Source: Xanthomonas sp. CFBP 8443 (GTDB taxonomy: Bacteria; Pseudomonadota; Gammaproteobacteria; Xanthomonadales; Xanthomonadaceae). From it: a DNA stretch of 64,000 nt. The notes beneath the pieces are model-generated. The model had not been told where the DNA came from and did no database searches. It saw only the letters and a program-made list of their open reading frames with translations. The stretch covers positions 5,084,001 through 5,148,000 of the forward strand of contig NZ_CP102592.1 of assembly GCF_025666195.1 (NCBI RefSeq). The letters are read 5' to 3'. Positions 32,881 through 43,600 of this stretch are shown piece by piece. A program made the position numbers and the translations under genes. How positions within the stretch are numbered: position 1 is the first letter of the stretch; each line of letters opens with the position of its first letter.

Positions 32881-35800
32881 GGGGTCGGGGCTCCGTGGGC
32901 GGACGTACCCTCACCCCAACCCCTCTCCCGGGGGGAGAGGGGCTCGAGCGGGGCGCCTGCGAACAGGGCGTCGACGGACTCGACCAACTCCGGGTCGAAG
33001 CGCCAGGCGTGCACGCCTGGCGATGGGTCGCGCGTGGCGTCCAGGCCGCGGCAGAACAGATAGCGCACGCCGCCGAAGTCGCGGGCGTAGTCGTAGGCTT
33101 CGCCCAGGCGGAAGCGCAGCCAGCGGTGCAGCGCGACGGTGTAGATCAGCGCCTGCAGTTCGTATTCGCTGTGCGCCATCGCGCGCGCCAATGCGTCGGC
33201 GTCGTAGCTGGGCAGGCGGTTGGACTTGTAGTCGAGCACGTACCAGCGCCCGTCGTGCTGGTAGGTGAGGTCGATCAGGCCGGTCATCAGGCCTTCCAGG
33301 CGCTTGCGCGCGCCGAAGGCCTGGCGTTCGCCGACCACGCCGAAGCGGTGCAGCAGCGCCAGCAGCGCGTCGACACGGGTGGGCCGCATCGCGAAGTGGA
33401 ATTCCATTTCGTTGCGGCGTTGCGGTTCGGGCACCGCGGCCAGGTGGGTGCCTTCGGGCAGCGCGACGGTGAGGGTATGGCCGACCAGGGCGGTGAGCAT
33501 GGCCGCGCCGTCGTCCAGTTCGTCCTGGGCGTAGCCGCCGCGTTGCAGCGCTTCGACGATGGCCGCGGTCTGCCCGTCCGGTGCCGGCTGGCCGGGACTC
33601 CAATCGCGCCAGGCGGCGAAGTCGCAGCGTTCGAACACGTCGTGCATCGCCACGCCGAAGCGGTTGCCGGCGAAGCGGCGATCGAAGGCTTCGACGTCCA
33701 GCGTGGTCGCAATGGCCTCGCTGGTGGACGGTTCGTCGCTGCCGCCGCTGCCGACGACGGTGGCGCTGGCCATCGGGTCGGCGGCGACGCCGGCATCGGC
33801 ATTGGCCAGCTGGGTGAAGCTGTACACCCACCAGTCCGGGGCGATGTGCCGCTGCGGCACGCGCGCTGGCGGCACCTGGATCTCGGCGGCCGGCGGCAGG
33901 CGCGGCAGGTTGGCCGGCGGCGGCGTGGTGTCGATGGCGATCGCGCCTGTGCCCGCGGCGGTCTGCAACGCATCCAGGTCAGCGACCATCGCCGCCAGCG
34001 CGGTGCGCTCGTGCTGGTGGAACGGGCCGGTGGCGATCCACAGCGCGTGCTCGGCGCGGGTCAGGCCGACGTAGAGCAGGCGCGCGTCCTCGGCGCGCTG
34101 TTCCTGCCTCCACGCCGCCTCGGCCGCGCTCCACGCCGGATCGTCGTTGCCGCCGCTCCACTTCGACGTGTTCCAGTGCAGCTGGCGGCCGAGCGGCGGC
34201 GCATGCACGGCGCAATGCCGACCGGCGCCGCGGTCGTTGCGGCCGATGCCGACGTAGGGCAGGAACACCAGCGGATATTCCAGGCCCTTGCTCTTGTGCA
34301 GGGTCACGATCTGCACCCGGCGCGCGTCCGATTCCAGGCGCAGCTGCTGGGTCTCGTCGCTATCGTCGGCATTGGCGATGCGCCGCGCCAGCCAATCGAC
34401 CAGGCCGTGCGGGCCGAGCGCGCGGGTGTCGGCTTCCTGCAGCAGCTCGGCCAGCTGCAGGTAGTTGGTCAGCCGGCGCTCGCCGTCGAGCAGCGCCAGC
34501 AGGCGTTGCGCGTGCGCGGCGCCGAGGTCGCCGATCAGCGCCAGCGGGCCGCCGCGCTGCCAGCGTTCGCGCCAGTCCAGCGCCTGTTGCTGCCAGCGCC
34601 GGTGGCGATCGCCGTCGTGTTCCAGCGCGGCGATCGCCGCGGCGTCCTCGCCGATCAGCACCGTCGCCAGCGCCGCGCGCAGGCGGCTGTCGTCGCCCGG
34701 GTCGAGCAGCGCCTGCAGCAGGGTCAGCAGTTCCAGCGCCTGGTCGGTGGCGAACAGGCTCTGCCGGCCGGCGGTCACCGCGGGAATGCCGACCGCGCCA
34801 AGCGCCTGCTGGATGCGGGTGGCCTCGCCATGGCTGCGCACCAGCACCGCGATGTCGCCGGCCTGCACCGGACGGCCGCCGACGCTGGCGGTGCCGGCGC
34901 GGCCGCCGGCGAGCCAGTCGCGGATCGCGGCGACGCAGGCGGCGGTGCACAGCGCGCGCGCGCGGCCGGCGCTCCAGGGTTTGGGCTTTCCTTTGTCCGG
35001 CGGCGGCGGCTCCGGCGCGCGCCACAGGGTCAGCGCTGGCGCGGTGGCGCCGTCGCGCTGCAGTTCGGCATCGCTGCGCTTGGTGCCCGGCTGCACCGGG
35101 TGGAAGGCGATGCCCTCGGTCAGGAACGCCTGCGCATGCCCGGCCTGCGCGTACAGCGCCTCGATCGCCGCCAGCAGCGCGGGACGCGAGCGGAAATTGT
35201 GCCCGAGCGGCGGTGCCGGTTCGGCGGTGGCGGCCGCGGCCAGGTAGGTCTGCACGTCGCCGCCGCGGAAGCCGTAGATGGCCTGCTTGGGATCGCCGAT
35301 CAGTGCAAGGAAGCGCGCTTGCGCCTGGTCGAGCGGTTCGGCGTCGTGCTCGCCGTGCGAAACGCTGCGCTCGCCGTTTTCGTCCGCGGACCCGAACACC
35401 TTGGAGAAGATCGACCACTGCCGCGCATCGGTGTCCTGGAATTCGTCCACCAGCGCGATGGCGTACTGCGCACGCAGCCGCTGCGCCAGCGCCTCGCCCT
35501 GCGGGCCTTGCAGCGCGCGCGCCACGCCGTCGACCAGGTCGTCGTAGGTCTGCACGCGGCGCTGGCGCTTGAGCAGGGCCAGGCGCGCGCCGGCATCGTC
35601 GCGCAACGCGTGCAGCAGGCGGATGCGGCGCCGGCCGCGCCATTCCTCCACGCGCGCCAGCGCGGCCAGATAGCCGTCGATGGCATGGCTCAGCGGCGAG
35701 GCCGGGGTGCGGTCGACGAATTTCTTGTTGGTGCCGGCGGCCAGTTCCGCGGCGGTCAGCTTGATCAGCTTGGGGTGCGGCGGCAGGCCCTGTGTGGGCG

Positions 35801-36734
35801 CGGCGGCGAATCCGTCGAACCAATGCCACAGCGCGGCCAGCCAGTCGGGCTTGTAGCTGACCTTGCTCAGCACGCCGCCGTCGATCGCGGCCATGATGGC
35901 GTCGAAGAAGGCAACGCCATGGGCCTGGAACGCCGCGGCCAATGCGCTGCCCGCCGCTTGCGCCGCCTGCAGCAACGCGGCGGGATCGTCGGCGGTGGTG
36001 GCGACCGCCGGCAGCAGCTGCGGATGCCGCACCAGTTCGCGCAGGTCGCTGGCCAGTGCCTCGGGGCCGCCGGGCCACAGCGCGACCAGATCCTCGGCCA
36101 TCGCCGCGTCGGCGGCGCGCTGGCGCCACAGGTCGGCGGCGACTTCGGCCAGCAGTTCGCGGTCGTTGGCCAGCAGTTCCGGCGCGGCGAAGGCCTGGCC
36201 GCTCTCCAGCGCGTGCTCGCGCAGCACGCGGGCGCAGAAGCCGTGGATGGTGAAGATCGCGGCGAGGTCGATTTCCTCCACCGCTTGTTGCAGGCGGCGG
36301 CGCAGGGCGGCGGGGGTTTCGTCGCTGGCGGCCAGATGCGCGGCGAGGATGGCGCGGGTGAGAACGGCGTCGGGGGATTCCTGTAGGAGCGGCTTCAGCC
36401 GCGACGGGTCGTTTGCGATCTCGGTTGGCGACAGGTCATCCGAACTCTCTGTCGCGGCTGAAGCCGCTCCTACAGAAGCAGCCGGCGTTGCATCGGGCAC
36501 CAGCGTCGCCGCGAGCGCCAGGCGCTCGCGGATGCGCCGGCGCAGTTCCTGGGTGGCGGCCTCGGTGAAGGTGACGGCGAGGATCTGGCCGACGCGCAAG
36601 CGGCGCTCGACCACCAGCCGGGTGAACAGCGTGGCCAGAGTGAAGGTCTTGCCGGTGCCGGCGCTGGCCTCGATCAGGCGCACGCCGTGCAGGGGCAGAG
36701 TCAGGTACGGGTCGGCGGCGAGCGGTCCGCTCAT
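32877..36734 (-). CDS. recB: Exodeoxyribonuclease V subunit RecB
   Basis: RecB carries the 3'-5' helicase and the only nuclease of RecBCD. The 1285-residue protein has Walker A ASAGTGKT at 23-30, VTFTEAATQELRRRI (motif Ia), IFTIHGFCARVLREHALESG, ALVDEFQDTDARQWSIFSKVF (Walker B), LIGDPKQAIYGFRGGDVQTYLAA, and VQIVTLHKSKGLEYPLVFLPYVG. The nuclease domain has GLIDLTYQHDGRWYVLDYKSN with Asp1155, Asp1168 and Lys1170. Two oddities: residues about 87-119 are encoded by an inserted pair of inverted REP elements, in frame; and the last 20 residues (LSPRERGWGEGTSAHGAPTP) are a translated dispersed palindrome replacing the natural end. It overlaps recC by 4 bp (ATGA). Start ATG at 36734. Confidence 0.95.
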   Translation of the reverse strand: MSGPLAADPYLTLPLHGVRLIEASAGTGKTFTLATLFTRLVVERRLRVGQILAVTFTEAATQELRRRIRERLALAATLVPDATPAASVGAASAATESSDDLSPTEIANDPSRLKPLLQESPDAVLTRAILAAHLAASDETPAALRRRLQQAVEEIDLAAIFTIHGFCARVLREHALESGQAFAAPELLANDRELLAEVAADLWRQRAADAAMAEDLVALWPGGPEALASDLRELVRHPQLLPAVATTADDPAALLQAAQAAGSALAAAFQAHGVAFFDAIMAAIDGGVLSKVSYKPDWLAALWHWFDGFAAAPTQGLPPHPKLIKLTAAELAAGTNKKFVDRTPASPLSHAIDGYLAALARVEEWRGRRRIRLLHALRDDAGARLALLKRQRRVQTYDDLVDGVARALQGPQGEALAQRLRAQYAIALVDEFQDTDARQWSIFSKVFGSADENGERSVSHGEHDAEPLDQAQARFLALIGDPKQAIYGFRGGDVQTYLAAAATAEPAPPLGHNFRSRPALLAAIEALYAQAGHAQAFLTEGIAFHPVQPGTKRSDAELQRDGATAPALTLWRAPEPPPPDKGKPKPWSAGRARALCTAACVAAIRDWLAGGRAGTASVGGRPVQAGDIAVLVRSHGEATRIQQALGAVGIPAVTAGRQSLFATDQALELLTLLQALLDPGDDSRLRAALATVLIGEDAAAIAALEHDGDRHRRWQQQALDWRERWQRGGPLALIGDLGAAHAQRLLALLDGERRLTNYLQLAELLQEADTRALGPHGLVDWLARRIANADDSDETQQLRLESDARRVQIVTLHKSKGLEYPLVFLPYVGIGRNDRGAGRHCAVHAPPLGRQLHWNTSKWSGGNDDPAWSAAEAAWRQEQRAEDARLLYVGLTRAEHALWIATGPFHQHERTALAAMVADLDALQTAAGTGAIAIDTTPPPANLPRLPPAAEIQVPPARVPQRHIAPDWWVYSFTQLANADAGVAADPMASATVVGSGGSDEPSTSEAIATTLDVEAFDRRFAGNRFGVAMHDVFERCDFAAWRDWSPGQPAPDGQTAAIVEALQRGGYAQDELDDGAAMLTALVGHTLTVALPEGTHLAAVPEPQRRNEMEFHFAMRPTRVDALLALLHRFGVVGERQAFGARKRLEGLMTGLIDLTYQHDGRWYVLDYKSNRLPSYDADALARAMAHSEYELQALIYTVALHRWLRFRLGEAYDYARDFGGVRYLFCRGLDATRDPSPGVHAWRFDPELVESVDALFAGAPLEPLSPRERGWGEGTSAHGAPTP
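36382..36474. repeat. REP doublet inserted in-frame in recB
   Basis: TGTAGGAGCGGCTTCAGCCG begins at 36382 and its inverted copy ends at 36474, with about 45 bp between. Together they encode about 32 RecB residues between the motif Ia helix and the next helicase segment without breaking the frame. The same REP type forms the 8.4-8.9 kb array and a single copy at 53625. Confidence 0.93.
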
Positions 36735-39700
36735 TCGGCGTCCTCCTGCGCGCCGCGCCACTGCCGCCAGCTCTCCGCCAGCCGCGCCGGATCCAGCGCG
36801 CCGCCGGCGTCGCCGCGTTCGAGCAGCGCATACAGCCGGTGGCTGGTGGCGGCGAATTCGGCGAAGCGCTGCGCATCGGCGAACGGATCGCGGCCGCGGT
36901 GCACCAGGCGCAGTTCCGGGCTCGTCGCTTCGCTCCAGCCGAAGCTGGCCTGCCACTGCGCGGCGGCGTCCTTGATCGCCTTGTCGAGGTCGTCGTCGCG
37001 CGCGGCCTGGTGGTATTTCCAGCTGCTGTACGGGGCGAACGCCAGCGGCGCCTGCAGGCCCTGCCGGTACAGCCGCAGCAGCTCGGCGAGCGCCGCCTGC
37101 GCCTGTGCCTGCGACAGCGGTTCGGCCGCGTTGGCGTCCATCGGATGCGGGCCGAGGCTGTCGTCGTCCTCGAAGAAGCGCACGTAGTCGGCGCGCTCGC
37201 CGGCGGCGCGCAGCAGCAGCCACTCCAGGCCGTGGCGGATCGCCGCGCGGCCGCTGACCGCGCCGACCTGCACGCGGCCCACGCCGTTGGCGTACCAACC
37301 CGGCAGGCGGCCGTGCAGGTCGATGTCGTCGATCCGCACCTGCAGCCGCTGCGAGCGTGCCGGCGCGTCGCCGCGCCACTGCGCGAACGCTTCAGCGTAC
37401 GGGCGCAGCTGGCGCAGGCGCTCGTCGAGCAGGCGCCGGCCGAGCGGGCCTGACGGCAGCAGCGCGCGCGCGCGCAGGCGCTCGTACAGGCCATCGGCGG
37501 CGCCGGCGAGCACCGCCTCCAGCACCTGTTGCTGTAGGCCGTACTGGTCCAGCCCGCCGCTCGGCGCCAGCAGCGGCTCCAGGTCGCTGTCCTCGCCGGC
37601 CGGATCGGGCAGGCGCATGCCCAGCCGATGGCGCAGGAACTGCCCGGCCGGATCGGCGAACAGCCGGCGCAGGTCGTCGATCGACAGGCTTGCCGGCAGC
37701 GCGATGGCGTCCGCCGGCAACGCGCCCGCGACCCATGGCGCCAGCGGCTGGCGCTGCCCGGCCAGGCTGTCCACCGCCGGCCGCCATTGCCGGCGGTAGC
37801 TGAAGCGGCGCGGGTCGGCGCCGTCTTCGCCGAGCGCGCCGAACGCGGCGGCGGCGAACGGCTGCAGCGGATGGCGCACGACCAGCGCGTCGATGGCCTT
37901 GGGAGCGGTGTGGTACTGCGCGGCGCTGGCCAGCAGTTCGCTGACCAGCACCGACGGCTCGCGCGGCGTGCCATCGCGCGCATCGGCGCCCAGGTAGCTG
38001 AGGTAGAACACGTCCTGCGCCGAGGCGAACAGCTGCAGGAACAGGAAGCGGTCGTCCTCGCGGGTGGAGCGGTCGCCGTGGCGGCGGCGCTCGCTGCCCA
38101 GGTCGGCGGTGAGGCGATTGAGGCCGGCGGCCGGGTCGCGGCGCGGGAAGTCGCCGTCGTTCATGCCGAGCAGGCAGATCGCGCGGAACGGCAGCAGGCG
38201 CATCGGCACCATGCGGCCGAAACTGATGCCGCCGGTGAGCAGCGGCGCGCGCGTGTCCGATTCGCCCAGCACCGCGGCGAAGTGCGCGCGCACCACCTCG
38301 GCCGGCACCTTGCCGGCGTAGTCGGCGCGCGCGGCGTCGCGCGCGAACTGGTCGATCAGCGTGCGCAACCGTTCCAGCGCGCGCTGCGCGCGCGGCGCTG
38401 ATGGCGCCTGCGGGATCAGCGCGTCGAGCAGGCCGAGCAGGCATTCGCGCCAGTCGGCGGGTGTCATCGGGTCGGCCAGCATGGCCTGGTGGCGGTCCAG
38501 CACCCGCAGCAGCCGCAGCAGCGTGTCCAGCGCCAGCAGCGCGCTGCCTTCCAGCTGCGGCCATGGCGCCACGCCGGCGATGTCGTCCTCGGCACCGCTG
38601 GCGTGGCCTAGCAGCAGCCGGTCCAGCGCAAAGCGCCAGGTATAGGCATCGTCGCCAGGCGCCTGGTGCTGGTGCCGGTGCGCCGCGTCCAGGCCCCAGC
38701 GCGCGCCGGCGGCGTGCAGCCAGCCGCGCAGGCGTTCCAATCCGGTTTCGTCCAGCCCGGCCGCCTCGGCGATTGGCGCGCTGGCCAGCAGGTCGAGGAT
38801 CTCGTGCAGGCCGAAGCGCGACAGCGGCAGGCCGAGCAGGGTCAGGAACACCTCGGCCAGCGGCTCGCTGGCCAGCGGACTGGCGTCGGCCAGCGCGTAG
38901 GGCAGCGCGCCGTCGCTGCCGTGGCCGCCGAACACCGCGTCCAGGTATGGCACGTACGGGTCGATGTCCGGCGACAGCACCGCGATCTCGCGCGGCTGCA
39001 GCGGCGGATCGAAGCGGGGGTCGTCGAGCAAGGCGCGCAGCTGATCGTGCAGCACCTGCAGTTCGCGCAGGCGGGTGTGGCAGGCGTGCACCTGCAGGCT
39101 CGGATCGGCCAGGTCGACCGCCGGCAACGGCGGCGGCACGGCCGGCGCGCGGCGGTGGAACAGGTCGCTCTGCATGCGCCGCAGCAGGCTGTCGCCGAGG
39201 CCGCCGTCGGCGAGCGCGCGTGCGCCGGAGGCCAGCGGGTCGGCGTAGACCGCGATCTCGGCCAGCGGATGCACCACTTCGTAGTCGCCGACCAGCGCCA
39301 TGAAGTCGCGCCCCGCCGCACCCCAGGCCTGCAGCAGCGGATTCTCCTGCACCTGCTCGGCGAACAATTCCACCGCCCCGTCCTGGCGGCGGCGCTGCCA
39401 CAGCGTCTGCAGGTCGCCCCAATAGCCCTGGGTCGGCGTGGGCAGGTAGAAGTGCAGGGTGCCCACGCGCGCCTGGGTGGCGAGCACGCGCAGCACGTCC
39501 GGGGAGACGTTGAGGATGGCGAAGGCGAACAGCCGCCGCGGCAGTCCTTGCGGCAACGGGCCGTCGGGGCGCGCGTAGCGGTCCAGGTATTGGCCGATGC
39601 GACGCGCGCGGTACTGGCGGCCGCTGGCGATCCTGCGCCACAGCCGCGCCTGCGGGTCGTCCGCGTCGGCGCCGCCTTCCCAGCGCAGCAGCCAGTCGCG

Positions 39701-40144
39701 GCGCCAGGCCTGGTACTTCTCGAACACGTTGCCCAGCTCGCCGGCCAGCGCCCAGGGCTTGAGCGCATCGCCGTCGGCCAGGTAGCCGGCCAGCGGGGCG
39801 AGGGCCGCATCGCTGCCGAGATCGGCCTGCAACGCCGCGTACAGCCGCCACTGGGTGGTGGCCATGTCCAGATCGTCGGCGGCCGGACCGAGATTGGCCT
39901 CCAGCGCGCGCGCGACGAATTCGCCGGGGGTCAGGAATTCCAGGTTCGCGGCGACGCCGTGCGCAGCGGCCAGCGTGGACTGCAGCCAGCGGCGCATCGC
40001 CACCTGCGGGATCAGCACCACTTCCGGCGTCAGCAGCGGCTGTTCCGGCACCGGCCGGCGCAGCTCCTCGGCGAGCAGGGCGGCCAGGGTATCCAGCGCA
40101 TTGGACGGATACAGGCGGAAGTCGGGCGCGGAGGTGGCGTGCAT
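36731..40144 (-). CDS. recC: Exodeoxyribonuclease V subunit RecC
   Basis: RecC is the large scaffold and Chi-recognising subunit of RecBCD. Predicted length 1137 residues, normal for the family. Typical segments: the N-terminal FRLYPSNALDTLAALLAEELRR and PEVVLIPQVAMRRWLQSTLAAAHGVAANLEFLTPGEFV (degenerate helicase domain), REIAVLSPDIDPYVPYLDAVFG, FGRMVPMRLLPFRAICLLGMNDGDFPRRDPAAGLN, RSTREDDRFLFLQLFASAQDVFYLSYLG, and a C-terminal PD-(D/E)XK-like inactive nuclease region. First gene of the recCBD operon, ATG at 40144. Its 3' end overlaps the recB start by 4 bp. Upstream lies about 500 bp of dispersed repeats. Confidence 0.95.
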   Translation of the reverse strand: MHATSAPDFRLYPSNALDTLAALLAEELRRPVPEQPLLTPEVVLIPQVAMRRWLQSTLAAAHGVAANLEFLTPGEFVARALEANLGPAADDLDMATTQWRLYAALQADLGSDAALAPLAGYLADGDALKPWALAGELGNVFEKYQAWRRDWLLRWEGGADADDPQARLWRRIASGRQYRARRIGQYLDRYARPDGPLPQGLPRRLFAFAILNVSPDVLRVLATQARVGTLHFYLPTPTQGYWGDLQTLWQRRRQDGAVELFAEQVQENPLLQAWGAAGRDFMALVGDYEVVHPLAEIAVYADPLASGARALADGGLGDSLLRRMQSDLFHRRAPAVPPPLPAVDLADPSLQVHACHTRLRELQVLHDQLRALLDDPRFDPPLQPREIAVLSPDIDPYVPYLDAVFGGHGSDGALPYALADASPLASEPLAEVFLTLLGLPLSRFGLHEILDLLASAPIAEAAGLDETGLERLRGWLHAAGARWGLDAAHRHQHQAPGDDAYTWRFALDRLLLGHASGAEDDIAGVAPWPQLEGSALLALDTLLRLLRVLDRHQAMLADPMTPADWRECLLGLLDALIPQAPSAPRAQRALERLRTLIDQFARDAARADYAGKVPAEVVRAHFAAVLGESDTRAPLLTGGISFGRMVPMRLLPFRAICLLGMNDGDFPRRDPAAGLNRLTADLGSERRRHGDRSTREDDRFLFLQLFASAQDVFYLSYLGADARDGTPREPSVLVSELLASAAQYHTAPKAIDALVVRHPLQPFAAAAFGALGEDGADPRRFSYRRQWRPAVDSLAGQRQPLAPWVAGALPADAIALPASLSIDDLRRLFADPAGQFLRHRLGMRLPDPAGEDSDLEPLLAPSGGLDQYGLQQQVLEAVLAGAADGLYERLRARALLPSGPLGRRLLDERLRQLRPYAEAFAQWRGDAPARSQRLQVRIDDIDLHGRLPGWYANGVGRVQVGAVSGRAAIRHGLEWLLLRAAGERADYVRFFEDDDSLGPHPMDANAAEPLSQAQAQAALAELLRLYRQGLQAPLAFAPYSSWKYHQAARDDDLDKAIKDAAAQWQASFGWSEATSPELRLVHRGRDPFADAQRFAEFAATSHRLYALLERGDAGGALDPARLAESWRQWRGAQEDAE

Positions 40145-40231
40145 GCGTGCGGCATTGTGCCGGATGCGCGCGTGCGGTGGCGTTGCGCGGTGCCGGTCGG
40201 TCTGCCGGGGCAGTTGTGGCAGTGCGGCTGT

Positions 40232-40665
40232 TCCCTTCTCCCGTCGGGAGAAGGTGCCCCGAAGGGGCGGATGAGGGTACGGGCGCAGCCTCGTGCATTC
40301 CAGATCAGCGAGTCGCTTCGCGCCGTACCCTCACCCCAACCCCTCTCCCGGCGGGAGAGGGGCTACCGGCTGTTCCCTTCTCCCATCGGGACCATGGCCC
40401 CCTTTCGGGGGAAGGTGCCCCGAAGGGGCGGATGCGGGTACGCGCGCAGCCTCGTGCTCCCAAACCCAGCGAGACGCTTCGCGCCGGACCCTCACCCCAA
40501 CCCCTCTCCCGGTGGGAGAGGGGCTTGGCTTCTTCCTTCTCCCATCGGGAGAAGGTGCCCCGCAGGGGCGGATGAGGGTACGGGCGCAGCCTCGTGTACC
40601 CAAACTCCGCGAGACGCTTCGCGCCGGACCCTCACCCCAACCCTCTCTCGACGGGAGAGGGGCTT
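40232..40665. repeat. Dispersed palindrome family B, opposite orientation
   Basis: Three composite units combining a GGGAGAAGGTGCCCCGAAGG element and a CCCTCACCCCAACCCCTCTC element, joined by linkers containing CTCGTG and GCGAGACGCTTCGCGCCG. It is the inverse of the arrays at 15.3 and 59.5 kb. The block lies between the recC start and the autotransporter stop, so it also occupies the likely recC promoter region. Confidence 0.9.
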
Positions 40666-40671
40666 ATCGCG

Positions 40672-43600
40672 TCAGTACTTCTTCTCGACGTTGAACATCC
40701 AGGTCTGGTCGCTGCCGCTGTCGCCGTCGGTCACGCCGCGGTATTCGACGCGGGTGGACAGGCCCTGTTCGGTGGTGAACACCGCGCCCAGCCCCAGCAT
40801 CAGCCGATTGCGGTCGAACACGCTCAGCCCGGTGCGGTACAGCGGGCCGCCGCTCAGGTCGGCGTAGCTCAGCGTGGCGTCGCCGCGGCCCTGGAAGTCG
40901 CGCTGGTATTCCACGCGCAGCTGCGGGGTGAACTGGCCCCAGGACATCTCGCGCCGCCACTCCAGGCGCAGGCCGAGGTTGCCGGTGGTGGTGGACACGT
41001 CCATGTCCGCGTAGTGCAGCGCGTACGGCGCCATCGCCGCTTCGCTGTAGGCGTCCAGCGTGGCGCGGGCCATGTCCACCCGCGCATACGGGGTGATCTG
41101 CCAGTCGCCGCGCTGCAGGTCGGCGCCGGTGGACACCGATGCGATCCACTGGCTGCCGTCGCGGCCGCCTTCGGCCAGTTCGCCGTTGTCGGTCACGTAG
41201 CGGCGCAGGTCGTAGGACAGCAGCTGGTAGCCGACCAGGGTGTCGAAGAAGAAGTGCTGCCCAGGATGGACGCTGGCATACAACGCCAGCGTGTACGCGG
41301 TGGCCTTGCTGCGGCTGCCGTTCCTGCCGACGTCGCTGTCGTCGCGGCCCCAGCCCAGGCCCGCGCCCAGCGCCAGCCAGTCCGACGCCCGGTAGTCGGC
41401 ACCCATGCTCAGGCCGTCGGACTGGAAGTCCACCCCGGCGCGCTGCGCCTGCTTGTCCAGGCTGCCGGAGCGGATCGCACCGCCCACCCACAGGCCGAGG
41501 TCGCCGTCGACCGCGGTCCTGGCGGTCGGCGTGCGCGTGGCCGCCGGATCGCCGGCGTCCATCGCCGTATCCGCATCCCAGGTCGGCTGGCTGCACGGCT
41601 GCGCCGTCACCCCGCGCTCGGCCTGGCGGCAGTGCGAGCTGGCCTGGAAGCTCAGGCTGTTGTCGAAGCTGCGATCGCCGCGGTGGGTCGCCTCCAGCCG
41701 GCGCTGGAAGTTGTCGATCTGCGCCTTGGCGAAACGCCGGGTCGACTCGGCCTGCGCGTCGATCAGCCCGCGCACTTCCGCATCCAGGGTCGGATCCGGA
41801 CGCGGCGCGACCACGAACACGATGGCCGCTTCGGCCGACGTCGCATAGGCGTTGGACAGCGTGAAGCGCACCGTGGCCTGGCCGGAGAACGCCGGGTTCG
41901 GGGTGAAGGTCATGATGAAGCTGGGGCCATCGGCCGCGGCTGCGGTCGGAACACCAGTCGCCGCCGCGCCGCCGCTGCGGGTAATGGTCGCGGTGCCGGC
42001 ATTGGCCGGCATGATCGCCACCAGCGCGGCAGCCACGAACGGCCCACCGGTCGCGTTGCGGGTCAGATCCACCGTCTGCGCTTCGCCGGACACCGCCTGC
42101 ATCGTCGCCGACGCCGCGACAGGACGCGCATTGACGGTGATGGTGACCGTGGCCGGCGCCGAGGTGCCGCCAGCGCCGGTGGCGGTATAGCTCAGGGTGT
42201 CGGCGCCGACATAGCCGGCGGCCGGCGTGTATATCAGCTGCACGCCGTTCACCACCGCGGTGCCGTGGGTCGGCGCCGTCGTCACCGCGATCGTGTCGAT
42301 GCTGCCGGTGTCGTTGCCGGTCACCGCCAGGGTCAGCGCCGTCTCGACCAGCGTTGCGCCGGTATCGTCCACCGCCACCGGTGCCGGCACCGCCGCGGCG
42401 ATCGCCACGGTGTAGGCCTGTGCCGCGGTGAAGCCGTGCGCGTCGGTGACAGTCACGGTGAAGGTAGAACTGGCGATGGCGGTCGGGGTGCCCGAGAGCG
42501 CGCCGCCCGCGGCCAGGGTCAGACCGGCCGGCAAGGTGCCGGCGCTGACCGCGTAGCTGTACGGCGCGGTGCCGCCACTGGCGCTCAGGGTCTGGCTGTA
42601 GGCGTTGCCGACCGTGCCTGACGGCAATGTCGGCGGCGCGACGCTCAGCGTCGGCGCGGCGATCGACAGCGTGTACGCCTGCGCCGCAGTGAAGCTGCCT
42701 GCGTCGGTGACGGTCACGGTGAAGGCGAAGCTACCGGCAACCGTCGGGGTGCCCGCCAGCGCGCCACCGGCCGCCAGGCTCAGCCCGGTCGGCAACGCGC
42801 CGGCGCTGACCGCGTAGCTGTACGGCGCGGTGCCGCCGCTCGCACTCAGCGTCTGGCTATAGGCGCTGCCGGCCGTACCGGTCGGCAGCGTCGGCGGCGC
42901 TATGCTCAGCGTCGGCGACACGATGCTCAGGCTGTAGCTCTGGCTCGCCTGCCCGGCGCTGCCGGTGGTGCTGTCGGTCGCGGTCAGGCTGAAGTTGAAA
43001 TTGCCGGCCACGGTCGGCGTGCCGCTGAGTGCACCGGTCGCGCTGTTGACCGTGACGCCGGCCGGCAATGCGCCGGCGCTGAGCGTATAGGTGTACGGCG
43101 CGATGCCGCCGGTCGCCGGGTTGATGGCGGCCGTGTACGCCTGGCCGGCAGTACCGCCCGCCAGGGTGGTGGCCGGCAGGGTGAGCGTCGGGCTGGCCAC
43201 GACCAGCGCGTAGGCGCGGTTGCCGCTGGTGGGGCTGCCGCCGCTGTCGGTGGCGGTCGCGGTGAAGTTGAAGCTGCCGCTGGCGGTCGGCGTGCCGGAC
43301 AGCACGCCGGCGGCGCTCAAGGTCAATCCGGCCGGCAATGCTCCCGCGCTGATCACGAAGGAGTAAGGCGCGGTGCCGCCGCTGGCACTCAGGTTCTGGC
43401 TGTAGGCGGTGCCCGCCGTCGCCGATGGCAGCGACGCCGGACCGACAGTCACCACCGCATCGTCGTTGGTGATGGTGCCGGTGCCGGTGGCGCGGGCGAT
43501 GCCCGCGTTGCTGGCGCCGGACAAATCGACGCTGAAGGTCTCGTTCGGCTCGACCGCGGTATCGCCGTTGACGGTGATCGCCACGCCTTGCGCGGTGGTC

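Noticed and set aside
32292..36386. Plus-strand open frame of 1364 codons opposite recB
   Set aside because: Antisense shadow of recB with repetitive Gln/Arg/Gly composition; recB motifs are complete on the minus strand.
38666..40867. Plus-strand frame of 733 codons opposite recC
   Set aside because: Antisense to recC and then reads through dispersed repeats, which no real gene would share.
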